Assembly (NCBI GenBank): GCA_018268755.1
Contig: JAFDVW010000028.1
Coordinates: forward strand, 2,070-66,069
Reading direction: 5' to 3'
Length of the DNA: 64,000 bases
DNA from: Acidobacteriota bacterium
GTDB taxonomy: Bacteria; Acidobacteriota; Terriglobia; Terriglobales; Acidobacteriaceae
Numbering within the stretch: the first letter of the stretch is position 1; every line of letters begins with the position of its first letter. A model generated the notes under the pieces. That model had not been told where the DNA came from and did not search any database. It was given only the letters and a program-made list of their open reading frames with translations. This document shows, piece by piece, positions 16,378 through 24,713 of this stretch. The translations under genes were made by a program, and so were the position numbers.

Positions 16378-17964
16378 ATGCCAGAAACACGCGACGTCGT
16401 CATCATCGGTGGCGGTCACAACGGGCTGGTCACGGCCTTCTACCTGGCCAAGGCGGGCTACAAACCGCTGGTGCTGGAACGCCGCCCGCAACCGGGCGGG
16501 GCCGCGGTCACGGGAGAATTTCATCCCGGTTTCCGCGTCTCGACTTTGGCACACTCCGCTGGCCCGCTGCGCGCGGATGTCGTGCGCGACATGCAGCTGG
16601 CTAAACATGGCTTGGAGTTCATCACCCCGGAAGTGGGCGTGACTGCGCTCTCCCCCGACGGCCGCGCTCTGGTCCTCTATAACGACACCCAGCGTGCCGT
16701 GCAGGAAATCGCCAAATTTTCCCAAAAGGATGCGGCCCGCTATTCCGAGTTTCAGAACTCACTGGCCAAGATGGGCAAGGTCATCGGCGACGCGCTGGCT
16801 ATGACCCCACCCAATATTGACAGCCCGAGCAGCAGCGACCTGTGGGGCATGCTGAAGACCGGACGCGGTATCCGCGGCCTGGGCAAGAAAGATATGTTCC
16901 GCCTGCTGCGCTGGGGCCCCATGGCGGTGGCCGATCTGGTGGCGGAATACTTCGAAACCGAGCTGCTGCGGGCGGTCATCGCCGCGCGCGGCGTGTTTGG
17001 CACTTTCCTTGGGCCCTGGTCGGCCGGCACCAGCCTGGTGCTGCTGATTCGCGCGGCCGGAGACTCACATCCGGCAGGCTCCAGCTACTTTGCCCGCGGC
17101 GGCATTGGGTCCATCACCCAGGCCATGGCAGCAGCGGCGCAGCAGGCGGGCGCGGAAATTCGCAGCAACGCCGACGTCATTGAAGTGCGGGTGAAAAATG
17201 GCGTAGCTACCAGCGTCGTGCTCTCCACCGGAGAAGAAATCAGCGCCAAGGCGGTCGTCTCCAACGTCGATCCCAAGCGCACCCTGCTCAAGCTGGTGGA
17301 CCCCACCCACCTCTCCCCCGACTTCGCGCAGAAGCTGCAGCATGTACGCACGCCGGGCACGGTGGCCAAGATCAACCTGGCCCTCTCCGGACTGCCCAAG
17401 TTCACCGCTCTTAGCGGAGCCGAGGACGACACCGCGCTGCGCGGCCGCATCCATATTGGCCCTGAGATCGACTATCTGGAGCGCGCCTTCGATGAATCGA
17501 AGTACGGCGCCTTCGCCAAGCAGCCCTATCTCGAAGCCACCATCCCCACGCTGACCGATCCCTCGCTTGCGCCCAATGAGCAGCATGTCATGTCCATCTA
17601 CATGCAGTACGCGCCCTACAAATTGAAGGGAAGCGACTGGGAAACGCAGCGCAAGGCGCTGGGACAAGCCGTGGTGCAGACTCTGGCCCAATATGCCCCG
17701 AACCTGCCGGAACTGATCCTGACCCATCAGATCATCACCCCGCAGGACCTGGAAGAAACCTACGGCCTCACCGGCGGGCATATCTTCCACGGCGAGTTGT
17801 CTCTCGACCAGTTCTTCACCATGCGCCCGCTGCTGGATTGGGCGCGTTACCGCACGCCCATCCAGAACCTGTATTTGTGCGGCAATGGCACCCATCCCGG
17901 CACGGGCCTGACCGGCGGCTCGGGGGCCAATGCGGCCAAAGAAATCCTGAAAGGGCTCAAGTAG
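16378..17964 (+). CDS. FAD-dependent oxidoreductase, phytoene dehydrogenase/PYROXD2-like (second copy)
   Basis: This 528-residue protein is homologous along its whole length to the product of the gene just upstream. Shared parts are DVVIIGGGHNGLVTAFYLAK, GGAAVTGEFHPGF, a central YFARGGIGSITQAMA (YxxARGGxGxI in both) and GNGTHPGTGLTGGSG at the C-terminal FAD site. Tandem duplication followed by divergence is likely, and the two may form a heterodimer or act on successive substrates. Only three bases separate the reading frames. The cofactor is FAD; the substrate cannot be inferred from sequence alone. Confidence 0.88.
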   Translation: MPETRDVVIIGGGHNGLVTAFYLAKAGYKPLVLERRPQPGGAAVTGEFHPGFRVSTLAHSAGPLRADVVRDMQLAKHGLEFITPEVGVTALSPDGRALVLYNDTQRAVQEIAKFSQKDAARYSEFQNSLAKMGKVIGDALAMTPPNIDSPSSSDLWGMLKTGRGIRGLGKKDMFRLLRWGPMAVADLVAEYFETELLRAVIAARGVFGTFLGPWSAGTSLVLLIRAAGDSHPAGSSYFARGGIGSITQAMAAAAQQAGAEIRSNADVIEVRVKNGVATSVVLSTGEEISAKAVVSNVDPKRTLLKLVDPTHLSPDFAQKLQHVRTPGTVAKINLALSGLPKFTALSGAEDDTALRGRIHIGPEIDYLERAFDESKYGAFAKQPYLEATIPTLTDPSLAPNEQHVMSIYMQYAPYKLKGSDWETQRKALGQAVVQTLAQYAPNLPELILTHQIITPQDLEETYGLTGGHIFHGELSLDQFFTMRPLLDWARYRTPIQNLYLCGNGTHPGTGLTGGSGANAAKEILKGLK

Positions 17965-17973
17965 CGGCGGAGC

Positions 17974-18828
17974 ATGAAAAACTCCGCCATCCTGCTTGTC
18001 AGCTGTCCCGACCGCAAAGGCGTGGTCGCCAAGATCTCCGACTTCATCTTCCGCCACAACGGCAACATTCTTTTTGCCGATGAGCACGGCGACGCCGAGT
18101 CGAACCTCTTTTTACTGCGGGTAGAATTCGATCCCGCCGACTTCGATATTCCGCTCGAGGACTTCGGCAAACATTTCGCGCCCATCGCCCAGGAATTCCA
18201 GATGATGTACCGCCTGGCCCACTCCAACTTCCGGCCGCGCATGGTCATCATGGTCTCCCGGTACGACCATTGCCTGGTAGACCTGCTCTACCGCCACCGC
18301 AGCGGCGAGTTGAACTGCGATATTCCGCTCATTATCTCGAACCATCCGGACAATCAGCCCATCGCCGACTTTTACCGCGTGCCCTATGTCACCGTACCGG
18401 TCCCCAAAGACGGCAAGCAGGCGGCGGAACAAAAGATTCTGGGACTGCTGGCCGAGCACAAGCCCGACTTTATCGTGCTCGCCCGCTACATGCAGATCCT
18501 CTCGAACGAGTTCATCGCCCAGTACCCCGAACGCATCATTAACATTCATCACTCTTTCCTGCCCGCCTTTATCGGGGCCAAGCCCTACCATCAGGCGTTT
18601 GTGCGGGGAGTGAAGCTGATCGGCGCCACCAGCCACTATGTGACCGAAGTCCTGGACGACGGGCCCATCATTGAACAAGACGTGGTGCGCATCTCGCATC
18701 GCGACACGGTGGAAACCCTGATTGAAAAGGGCCGCGACCTGGAGAAAGTGGTGCTTTCCCGCGCCGTGCGTTGGCACATCGAGAACCGCGTGCTCCTCTA
18801 CGGCAACAAGACCGTAGTCTTCGATTAA
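17974..18828 (+). CDS. purU: Formyltetrahydrofolate deformylase
   Basis: PurU hydrolyses 10-formyl-tetrahydrofolate to formate and tetrahydrofolate, which refills the free folate pool. The 284-residue protein has an N-terminal ACT domain (ILLVSCPDRKGVVAKISDFI, residues about 5-85) and a C-terminal formyltransferase fold (about 90-284). Catalytic parts are INIHHSFLPAF with Asn and His and TEVLDDGPIIEQD with Asp. It starts 9 bases after the second oxidoreductase with a GGAG. In other bacteria purU often stands with genes for oxidative N-demethylation, where folate takes up the one-carbon unit; that fits the divergent GcvT-like gene. Confidence 0.96.
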   Translation: MKNSAILLVSCPDRKGVVAKISDFIFRHNGNILFADEHGDAESNLFLLRVEFDPADFDIPLEDFGKHFAPIAQEFQMMYRLAHSNFRPRMVIMVSRYDHCLVDLLYRHRSGELNCDIPLIISNHPDNQPIADFYRVPYVTVPVPKDGKQAAEQKILGLLAEHKPDFIVLARYMQILSNEFIAQYPERIINIHHSFLPAFIGAKPYHQAFVRGVKLIGATSHYVTEVLDDGPIIEQDVVRISHRDTVETLIEKGRDLEKVVLSRAVRWHIENRVLLYGNKTVVFD

Positions 18829-18874
18829 TGCCAGAGTCCTGTTTTTTACGGGGGCAAAAAATCAATAATCCCTA

Positions 18875-18986
18875 TTGACATACTATAGATTGTTCTTTAC
18901 TCTTCTCTTCGAGTGAGACCCATCTCACCTCCTAGGACCGCTGCCGCGCGCACTGCCTGACACCCCAAACACACCCGCGGCAGCGG
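18875..18986 (+). promoter_or_regulatory. Promoter and two inverted repeats upstream of the 499-residue protein gene
   Basis: A perfect TTGACA (18875-18880) with a 17-base spacer precedes a poor -10, TACTCT (18898-18903). Just downstream GTGAGA (18913-18918) faces TCTCAC (18923-18928), which may be an operator near the start of transcription. Then CCGCTGCCGCG (18938-18948) pairs perfectly with CGCGGCAGCGG (18976-18986) over a 27-base loop. The GTG/TTG start region of the next gene is 155 bases farther. The poor -10 hints at an activator. Confidence 0.5.
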
Positions 18987-19142
18987 ACCATATCCCCCCA
19001 CCACTCGCCGGCCGTACTCACTTCTCATCTTGGTACATGAACCAGAGTGATGCTTGTCGAGTCGGCATCCTTAGGATTTACTAATTCTGTTACTTCTTCC
19101 TTTTCCGGAAGTTGGTAAGACTGCATTTGCCGGGAGCCTGGC

Positions 19143-20642
19143 TTGGTAGAGGACCCGAAATTTGAGCTGGCCATTCTGGCCACGGTCCAGGGGTTCTATG
19201 AAAAGCTGCTGCAGGCGCCGGTGGATGGCGAAGTGCCCGTCCCCGCGGGCCTGGAGGCGGTTTCGCTGCAATCCGCCGACGGCGATGTGCAGCCCACCCT
19301 GGGAGCCATGCGGCGCTGGCTGCGGCTGCTCGATTTGGCCATTACCCCGGCCATGTTGCGGCGGGCGCTGACCCCGGAGACCGACGCGGAAATCGCAGAA
19401 GCGCTCCTGCGTTATCTTTGCCGCAAAAAAGACGCCTCCGCCGCCAATCGCGACAAAACCGACCTGGTCGCGACCTTTCTGCACCGCCATCCTCGTGTGC
19501 CCGGACAATGGGAACGCCGCGGCTACGGCCTGGATGGCTCGCTGCCGCTCTCACCTTTTGAGATTGCCCTGATTGAGATCCTGGCGGATACCGAGGTCCC
19601 GTCCCTGCCCGAAGAACATTTGCAGCTGCTGCGGGAGTTCGCCCCCTTACAGCAGGAGGCGGATGGTTTTCGCGACCTCAACTCCCTGCTAGAATCCGGC
19701 ATCATCGCCCGGGTGCGGGAACTGAAGCAAGCCTTCGAGATGTCCTTCTATCATCCCGGCGTCCTGGCCACCATCGCGCCCTACAACACGGCCTTTGGGT
19801 TGCATTTTGACACACTGTTTCGGACGGCCGCGGCCGAGATCAAAAACTTCGCCGAGGCCCTGGAAGAACAAGGTGGCAGCATTCTGGGCACGGTCGATGG
19901 CGTGGACGTGACCGTGGACCACGTGGCGGCGCTCAAGGAAAACGAACTGCTCAAGATGGATTACGGGGCGGCGCTGGAAAAGTTCAGCCGGGTCTCCAAG
20001 TTGAAAAAAGTGCTGGAACGGCGTCCGCCCATCCGGCGCGTGGCGCGCCCGCCGGTCCCGGCCGCTCTGAAGCTGCGCAGCGGCCCGCCTAAGCCTTCGG
20101 CTCCCAACCGCCGACCCGAGCTTGACGTGCCCGCCCTGCGGGGCGCGGTCACCCCACAACAAATTGCCACCGAAGAGACCAAAGTCCTAAAGGTGGAGGA
20201 ATCCATCCGCGTCTTTGTGCGCGTCGCCGATCCCAAATTCCGCCAGATCGTCCCCATGCGCTTTTTCAACCTGGCCCTCACATCGGAAGAAGCGGATATC
20301 TGCTGTGCCGAGTATTTGGGGGAAAAGAGCCTGCGCGCTGACGTAGCCCGCGTCGTCTTGCGCCTGGTGGCTTTGACCGCACGCACCACGACTGAGATCG
20401 AAGAACTGAAGCGCTGCGAAAATTCTCCTTCTCTGTGGAAGCTGCATGCGGATTCCCTCATCGTACTGCTGGAAATCGGCCGCAGCGTGCGGGAACAAGC
20501 CGCGCGCATGCAAACCGCCGCGCCGGAGGATGCCGCCGCCACCGTCGCGGCCTCTTTGCAGAAACTCCAGGAATGCGCCGAACTGGCCCTGAAAGCTCTG
20601 GGGCCCTCGCCGCGCGCCATCGGCGCCGGCACCACACAATAG
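19143..20642 (+). CDS. Hypothetical protein, 499 residues
   Basis: I do not recognise this protein. It begins at a TTG with GGGAG six bases upstream. There is no signal peptide and no membrane segment, so it is probably cytoplasmic. Residues about 1-290 are mostly helical (for example FEIALIEILADTEVPSLPEE). A proline/arginine-rich linker (RRPPIRRVARPPVPAALK and on, about 295-335) then joins a second helical domain to the end. The charged, leucine-rich C-terminal part may be an interaction domain. The promoter region upstream has unusual inverted repeats. The gene stands alone between purU and the TetR operon. Confidence 0.75.
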   Translation: MVEDPKFELAILATVQGFYEKLLQAPVDGEVPVPAGLEAVSLQSADGDVQPTLGAMRRWLRLLDLAITPAMLRRALTPETDAEIAEALLRYLCRKKDASAANRDKTDLVATFLHRHPRVPGQWERRGYGLDGSLPLSPFEIALIEILADTEVPSLPEEHLQLLREFAPLQQEADGFRDLNSLLESGIIARVRELKQAFEMSFYHPGVLATIAPYNTAFGLHFDTLFRTAAAEIKNFAEALEEQGGSILGTVDGVDVTVDHVAALKENELLKMDYGAALEKFSRVSKLKKVLERRPPIRRVARPPVPAALKLRSGPPKPSAPNRRPELDVPALRGAVTPQQIATEETKVLKVEESIRVFVRVADPKFRQIVPMRFFNLALTSEEADICCAEYLGEKSLRADVARVVLRLVALTARTTTEIEELKRCENSPSLWKLHADSLIVLLEIGRSVREQAARMQTAAPEDAAATVAASLQKLQECAELALKALGPSPRAIGAGTTQ

Positions 20643-20712
20643 CCCAGCTGCGAGGCACTCCTTACCAAGTCATTCCCCAATCCAAGAGTTAGGCGCTCCT
20701 CACTCAACTAAC

Positions 20713-20779
20713 TGAACATGTTCAATTTTTTCTTGACAAGCGGCTCAAACGGATTCATGCTTTATTTGAACATGTTCAA
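20713..20779 (+). promoter_or_regulatory. TetR-type promoter with two palindromic operators
   Basis: TGAACATGTTCA (20713-20724) and TTGAACATGTTCAA (20766-20779) share the same perfect palindrome. Between them lie a perfect -35 TTGACA (20733-20738) and, after 17 bases, a weak -10 CATGCT (20756-20761). The operators are 54 bp apart, centre to centre, about five helical turns, one upstream of the -35 and one over the likely start of transcription. The operon they precede encodes a TetR regulator, so self-control is very likely. Confidence 0.8.
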
Positions 20780-20796
20780 TTACCAATGGAGGGTTT

Positions 20797-21171
20797 ATGT
20801 ACATCATTGAATGCTATGTGAGCTATCTGGTCATCAGCCTGGCGGTAACGATGTGGGTGGCCCGCACCCTGCATAAGAATGGCCGGGTTTTCCTGATCGA
20901 TGCCTTCCACGGCAATGCCGAACTGGCGGACTCCGTCAACCACCTACTGGTAGTCGGCTTTTACCTCATCAATATCGGATACGTGGCGCTCGCCCTGAAG
21001 GCCAGTGAATCTCTGCTTACGCTGCGCTCGGCCATTGAGCTGGTCAGCGACAAGATCGGCGTGGTGCTGCTCGTCCTCGGATTCATGCACTTCTTCAATC
21101 TGTATGTTTTCTCCCGCTTGCGGAAGCGTGCCCGCGTCACCGCGCTGCCCCGTCCGCTGCCCCAGGAATAA
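20797..21171 (+). CDS. Small three-helix membrane protein in a TetR operon
   Basis: The 124-residue product has three hydrophobic segments: CYVSYLVISLAVTMWVA (about 6-22), LLVVGFYLINIGYVALAL (about 49-66) and IGVVLLVLGFMHFFNLYVF (about 86-104). It ends in a basic, proline-containing tail, so it is an inner-membrane protein. Start choice is firm: GGAGG lies six bases before the ATG. It is the first gene of an operon with a TetR regulator and an NAD(P)-binding epimerase-like protein, and is presumably induced with them. I know of no named family. Confidence 0.8.
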   Translation: MYIIECYVSYLVISLAVTMWVARTLHKNGRVFLIDAFHGNAELADSVNHLLVVGFYLINIGYVALALKASESLLTLRSAIELVSDKIGVVLLVLGFMHFFNLYVFSRLRKRARVTALPRPLPQE

Positions 21172-21174
21172 ATC

Positions 21175-21879
21175 ATGAGCCCCAAAGAGAAAGCCATCCG
21201 GAAGTCAGAAGCGACCCGGGCCCGCATTCTCGAAGCCGCGCTATCGCTGTTCCGCAAACGCGGCTTCGAGAATGCGACCATGCGCGACATCGCCAAAGAA
21301 GCCGGCGTCGCGCTGGGCGCAGCCTATTATTACTTCCACTCTAAAGAAGCGCTGGTCATGGCGTTCTACGAGCGCACCCAGATCGAGTTATCGCCTCGTC
21401 TGGAAGAGGCGCTGGCAAAGACACACGGGCTGGAAGAGCGCCTGCGGGCCATGCTCGAAATCAAGCTTGCCTACTTCGCTCCCAACCGGAAACTGATGGG
21501 GGCGCTCTCGGCGCATATTGATCCGCAACACCCGCTTTCGCCGTTCAGCGAGGCCACGCGCGCCATCCGCGAACAGGACATTCAGCTTTTCGAGCGCGCC
21601 CTGCAGGACTCCAAAACGCGTGTTCCCGAAGACCTGCGGATACATCTCCCTCGCCTTCTCTGGCTTTACCAGATGGGGCTGCTTCTGTTCTGGATTTACG
21701 ACCGCTCTCCCCAGCAGAAGCGCACGACGCTTTTGTTTAGCAAGACACTTTCGATTGTGGTGAAACTCATTCAGTTTTCCGGGTTCCCCTTGCTGCGGCC
21801 GGTACGGAAACTTGTCACCGACCTGCTGGCCATTATTTATGGCGAGGGCGAACTGACGGTGGCGGAGGAGACACTATGA
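21175..21879 (+). CDS. TetR-family transcriptional regulator
   Basis: The N-terminal part of this 234-residue protein is a TetR helix-turn-helix: ARILEAALSLFRKRGFENAT, then MRDIAKEAGVALGAAYYYF and HSKEALVMAFY. The C-terminal domain (about 70-234) would bind a small ligand and dimerise. TetR proteins usually repress their own operon. Here two identical perfect palindromes flank the promoter 400-460 bases upstream, which fits. The gene starts three bases after the membrane protein gene, and its stop overlaps the next start by four bases (ATGA), so translation is coupled. Confidence 0.93.
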   Translation: MSPKEKAIRKSEATRARILEAALSLFRKRGFENATMRDIAKEAGVALGAAYYYFHSKEALVMAFYERTQIELSPRLEEALAKTHGLEERLRAMLEIKLAYFAPNRKLMGALSAHIDPQHPLSPFSEATRAIREQDIQLFERALQDSKTRVPEDLRIHLPRLLWLYQMGLLLFWIYDRSPQQKRTTLLFSKTLSIVVKLIQFSGFPLLRPVRKLVTDLLAIIYGEGELTVAEETL

Positions 21880-22847
21880 GCAACATGCAGCGCATCGTGC
21901 TGGCCGGTGGCTCGGGACAGGTCGGCAGCATCCTGGCCCGGCATTTTCACACGCAGGGATGTGAAGTGGTCGTACTTTCGCGCCAGCCTTACTCTGCCCC
22001 CTGGCAAGTCGCGGCGTGGGATGCCGTGACCCTGGGACCATGGCGCGAGATGCTCGAGGGCACGGACGTACTTATTAATCTGACCGGCCGCAGCGTGAAT
22101 TGCCGCTACACGGAGAAGAACAAGCGGTTGATCAAAGAATCGCGCGTGCAATCGACGCGGATTCTGGGCGAGGCAATCGCGCAGATGGCAAAGCCACCGC
22201 GCCTATGGATGAACGCCAGCACGGCGACGATTTACCGTCACAGCTTCGACCGGGCGATGGATGAAGACACGGGTGAAATCGGCGGGCATGAACGTGAGAA
22301 AGATGCGCCCAGTACGTGGCGTTTCAGCATTGACGTTGCCACCAGGTGGGAGCAGGCATTTTTCTCCGCGGCCACGCCAAAGACAAGAAAAATCGCCCTG
22401 CGCAGCGCCATGACCATGAGCCCCAGCCGTGGCGGCATCTTCGATGAACTGCTACGCATTGTTCGCTTTGGCTTGGGCGGGGCCGCGGCTTCAGGAAAAC
22501 AATTTATCTCCTGGATCCACGATGCAGACTTCATCCGCGCCATCGACTTTCTGATCGCGCACGAAGAGTACATGGGCCCGTTCAATCTTGCCGCGCCTAA
22601 CCCGCTGCCGAACCGTGACTTCATGAAGGCGTTGCGGCAAGCCTGGGGGATTTCCATTGGACTGCCGGCAACCCAATGGATGCTCAAGGCCGGTGCCGTC
22701 TTCCTGGGCACGGAGACCGAACTGATTCTCAAGAGCCGGCGCGTGGTGCCCGGCCGCCTGCTGGACTCCGGATTTAGCTTTCAGTTCCCCGAATGGCCGG
22801 CAGCAGCCAAGGACCTGGTGGCGCGCTGGCGCGAAGCTCAGCCATAA
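21876..22847 (+). CDS. TIGR01777-family NAD(P)-binding epimerase-like protein
   Basis: This 323-residue protein starts with a Rossmann site, RIVLAGGSGQVGSILARHF, and continues as an extended short-chain dehydrogenase of the YfcH/TIGR01777 type. Features are DVLINLTGRSVNCRYT, a SxxxIY-like triad region (NASTATIYRHS) and a DUF1731-like C terminus (SRRVVPGRLLDSGFSFQFPE). In relatives this group acts in cell-envelope or division processes, but the substrate is unproven. It is the last gene of the TetR operon. Confidence 0.88.
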   Translation: MSNMQRIVLAGGSGQVGSILARHFHTQGCEVVVLSRQPYSAPWQVAAWDAVTLGPWREMLEGTDVLINLTGRSVNCRYTEKNKRLIKESRVQSTRILGEAIAQMAKPPRLWMNASTATIYRHSFDRAMDEDTGEIGGHEREKDAPSTWRFSIDVATRWEQAFFSAATPKTRKIALRSAMTMSPSRGGIFDELLRIVRFGLGGAAASGKQFISWIHDADFIRAIDFLIAHEEYMGPFNLAAPNPLPNRDFMKALRQAWGISIGLPATQWMLKAGAVFLGTETELILKSRRVVPGRLLDSGFSFQFPEWPAAAKDLVARWREAQP

Positions 22848-22890
22848 GGCTTGCGTTCTCCGCTTGCATGCCGTCGGTTATCCTTTTCTC

Positions 22891-24054
22891 ATGCCCAAGA
22901 ACTGGAAAACCAAGCTGATCCACTCCGATGCGCGCGTTCCCGAGGGATTTCATTCGCTCTCCACGCCGGTATATCGAGGGTCCACGGTCCTCTTTGCCAA
23001 TGCGTCCTCGGTCAACGACGGCTGGGACCAGTATGAAATCGGTTATGCCTACGGCCTTTACGGCACTCCCACCGTGCTGGAGCTGGCCACTCGAGTGTGT
23101 GAATTGGAGGGCGGCTTCCGCACCATCATCGCTCCGGGAGGACAGGCGGCGATTTCCCTGCTGAATCTCGCCCTGCTCAAGGCAGGGGACCATATTCTTA
23201 TCCCAGAGAGCATCTACACCCCAAACCGCAAGTTCGCGAGCCTGGTGTTGCGGCGCTTTGGCGTGGAAGTCGGACATTATCCTCCTGAAGCCGGGGCCGG
23301 CATCAGCAAGCTGCTTCGCCCCAACACCCGCCTGGTGTGGTGCGAGAGCCCCGGCTCCATCACCATGGAGGTACAGGACATTCCCGCCATCGCCGAGGCC
23401 GCGCACCGCGCCGGGGCGCTGGTCGTGCTCGACAACACCTGGGCGGCAGGCGTGTATTTCGATGCTTTCGCCCACGGCGTGGACATCACGTTGCAAGCCC
23501 TCACCAAGTACATCGGAGGGCACAGCGATCTTCTGCTCGGCTCCATCACCGTGCGCGATCCCAAACTTTACGAACGGATTGGAGACACTCAGCAGTTGGT
23601 AGGCTGTGGAGTTTCTCCCGACGAATGCAGCCTGGCCTTGCGCGGCATGAAGACGCTGGCCGTCCGTTTACAAACCATGGAAGCATCGGCGCGGGCGCTG
23701 GCGGAGTGGCTCGCCACCTTGCCCGAGGTCGAGCGCGTGTTGCATCCCGCGCTGCCCTCCTGTCCGGGACACGAATTGTGGAAGCGGGATTTTAGCGGCT
23801 CGGCCGGGGTCTTCTCCGTGGTCTTTGCGCAGAGCCTCACCAAGGAGCAGGTCATCCGCTTTGTCGACGCCTTGCAGCTCTTTAAGATTGGCTATAGCTG
23901 GGGCGGGGTCACCAGCCTGGCGGTGGCCTATGACTTTCATGGCATCCCCAACCGGCCCAACTACGGCGCGCGCATTGTGCGACTGAATATCGGCCTGGAG
24001 GACGTCGCCGATCTAAGAGCTGACCTGGAACAGGCCCTGAAGGCAGCAAAGTAA
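22891..24054 (+). CDS. metC: Cystathionine beta-lyase (PLP-dependent, MetC-type)
   Basis: The enzyme cleaves cystathionine to homocysteine, pyruvate and ammonia for methionine synthesis, or acts on related thioethers. The 387-residue protein has the Cys/Met-metabolism PLP fold: LIHSDARVPEGFHSLSTPVY, YGLYGTPTVLELATRVCELE, an aspartate for the pyridine nitrogen in VVLDNTWAAG, and the PLP lysine in LTKYIGGHSDLLLG. SWGGVTSLA near the end is also typical. The ATG at 22891 fits the family start, though an upstream TTG (22864) is possible; neither has a good Shine-Dalgarno. It stands alone after the TetR operon. Confidence 0.9.
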   Translation: MPKNWKTKLIHSDARVPEGFHSLSTPVYRGSTVLFANASSVNDGWDQYEIGYAYGLYGTPTVLELATRVCELEGGFRTIIAPGGQAAISLLNLALLKAGDHILIPESIYTPNRKFASLVLRRFGVEVGHYPPEAGAGISKLLRPNTRLVWCESPGSITMEVQDIPAIAEAAHRAGALVVLDNTWAAGVYFDAFAHGVDITLQALTKYIGGHSDLLLGSITVRDPKLYERIGDTQQLVGCGVSPDECSLALRGMKTLAVRLQTMEASARALAEWLATLPEVERVLHPALPSCPGHELWKRDFSGSAGVFSVVFAQSLTKEQVIRFVDALQLFKIGYSWGGVTSLAVAYDFHGIPNRPNYGARIVRLNIGLEDVADLRADLEQALKAAK

Positions 24055-24173
24055 CTGATTACCTTACAGTTAGGGGTATTCCAAACTTCTCCCGCTGGCC
24101 CATAAGTGTGCAAAACATTGCAGTTTCCCCTGCCACCCCGCTCGTAACTTGTAGGTATTACGTGCGGAAAATT

Positions 24174-24189
24174 TGGCCCGGCGCTTGCA
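24174..24189 (+). promoter_or_regulatory. Sigma-54-type (-24/-12) promoter
   Basis: TGGCCCGGCGCTTGCA fits the consensus TGGCACGN4TTGCW, with the invariant GG and GC at the correct spacing and one mismatch. It lies 138 bases before the ATG of the small secreted protein. About 70 bases upstream TGCAA-N4-TTGCA (24107-24120) could serve as part of an activator site. A RpoN activator gene is not in the window. Confidence 0.6.
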
Positions 24190-24326
24190 CTTACTCGGGG
24201 CATGGAAACGTGGCCGAAACAGATACCTACCCGGCACGCTCCGGAATTATCCCCCCTTTCGGGTGGCAAAGGTTGCCATGCCGTTGCTGATTTGAAATTT
24301 TGCGGTTCCCAAGTGGAGGGAAAACG

Positions 24327-24644
24327 ATGAAAAGCATACTTTTTGCAGCGTGCCTGTTTTGTGCGGCTAGTGCGTTTGGACAGGTCGGGACCTTCGTTCC
24401 CGGAGGACTGAGCAATCAACCTGTGTTGGCGAATCTGCCGACCAGCCATCCCGAACGGGCCCAGGCCCGTGCCATGGGCGAATGGCAGAACCTGCTGGAA
24501 AGTTCAAGCAATCGAAGCGCAAAGGGTGAGCGCCCGCTCTGGGAGTTTGCGACACCGGCGGAAACGCCGTTGGGCGATGTGGCGCGCGATTTCCGCAAGC
24601 AACGCCTCACCGCGAAAAAGGCTGAGATCGTCTGGTCAAACTAG
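24327..24644 (+). CDS. Small secreted protein, 105 residues, unknown function
   Basis: The start at 24327 is fixed by GGAGG eight bases upstream and by a clean signal peptide, MKSILFAACLFCAASAFG, with cleavage likely before QVGTF. The mature part (about 87 residues) is polar with two charged helical stretches (SHPERAQARAMGEWQNLLES and RDFRKQRLTAKKAEIVW) and no cysteines or metal motifs. It may be a periplasmic or exported helical protein. It has its own sigma-54-type promoter and a strong terminator, so it is a single, regulated gene. I recognise no family. Confidence 0.8.
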   Translation: MKSILFAACLFCAASAFGQVGTFVPGGLSNQPVLANLPTSHPERAQARAMGEWQNLLESSSNRSAKGERPLWEFATPAETPLGDVARDFRKQRLTAKKAEIVWSN

Positions 24645-24669
24645 AAGCAGCGGCAAGCCCAGGACTTGA

Positions 24670-24700
24670 GGCCCACAGCGATGTGGGCCTGTTCATTTTT
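24670..24700 (+). terminator. Rho-independent terminator after the small secreted protein gene
   Basis: GGCCCACA (24670-24677), tetraloop GCGA, TGTGGGCC (24682-24689), then TGTTCATTTTT. The eight-base stem is perfect, the loop is a GNRA tetraloop and the T-rich tail follows on the plus strand. Confidence 0.9.
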
Positions 24701-24713
24701 ATGCGCGAGGGTT

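Noticed and set aside
14971-16725. Very long frame antisense to the two oxidoreductases
   Set aside because: High-GC codon bias gives long antisense frames; the sense frames have clear FAD motifs. The same holds for antisense frames at 27225-29225, 34257-36488, 36682-37977 and 45481-47808.
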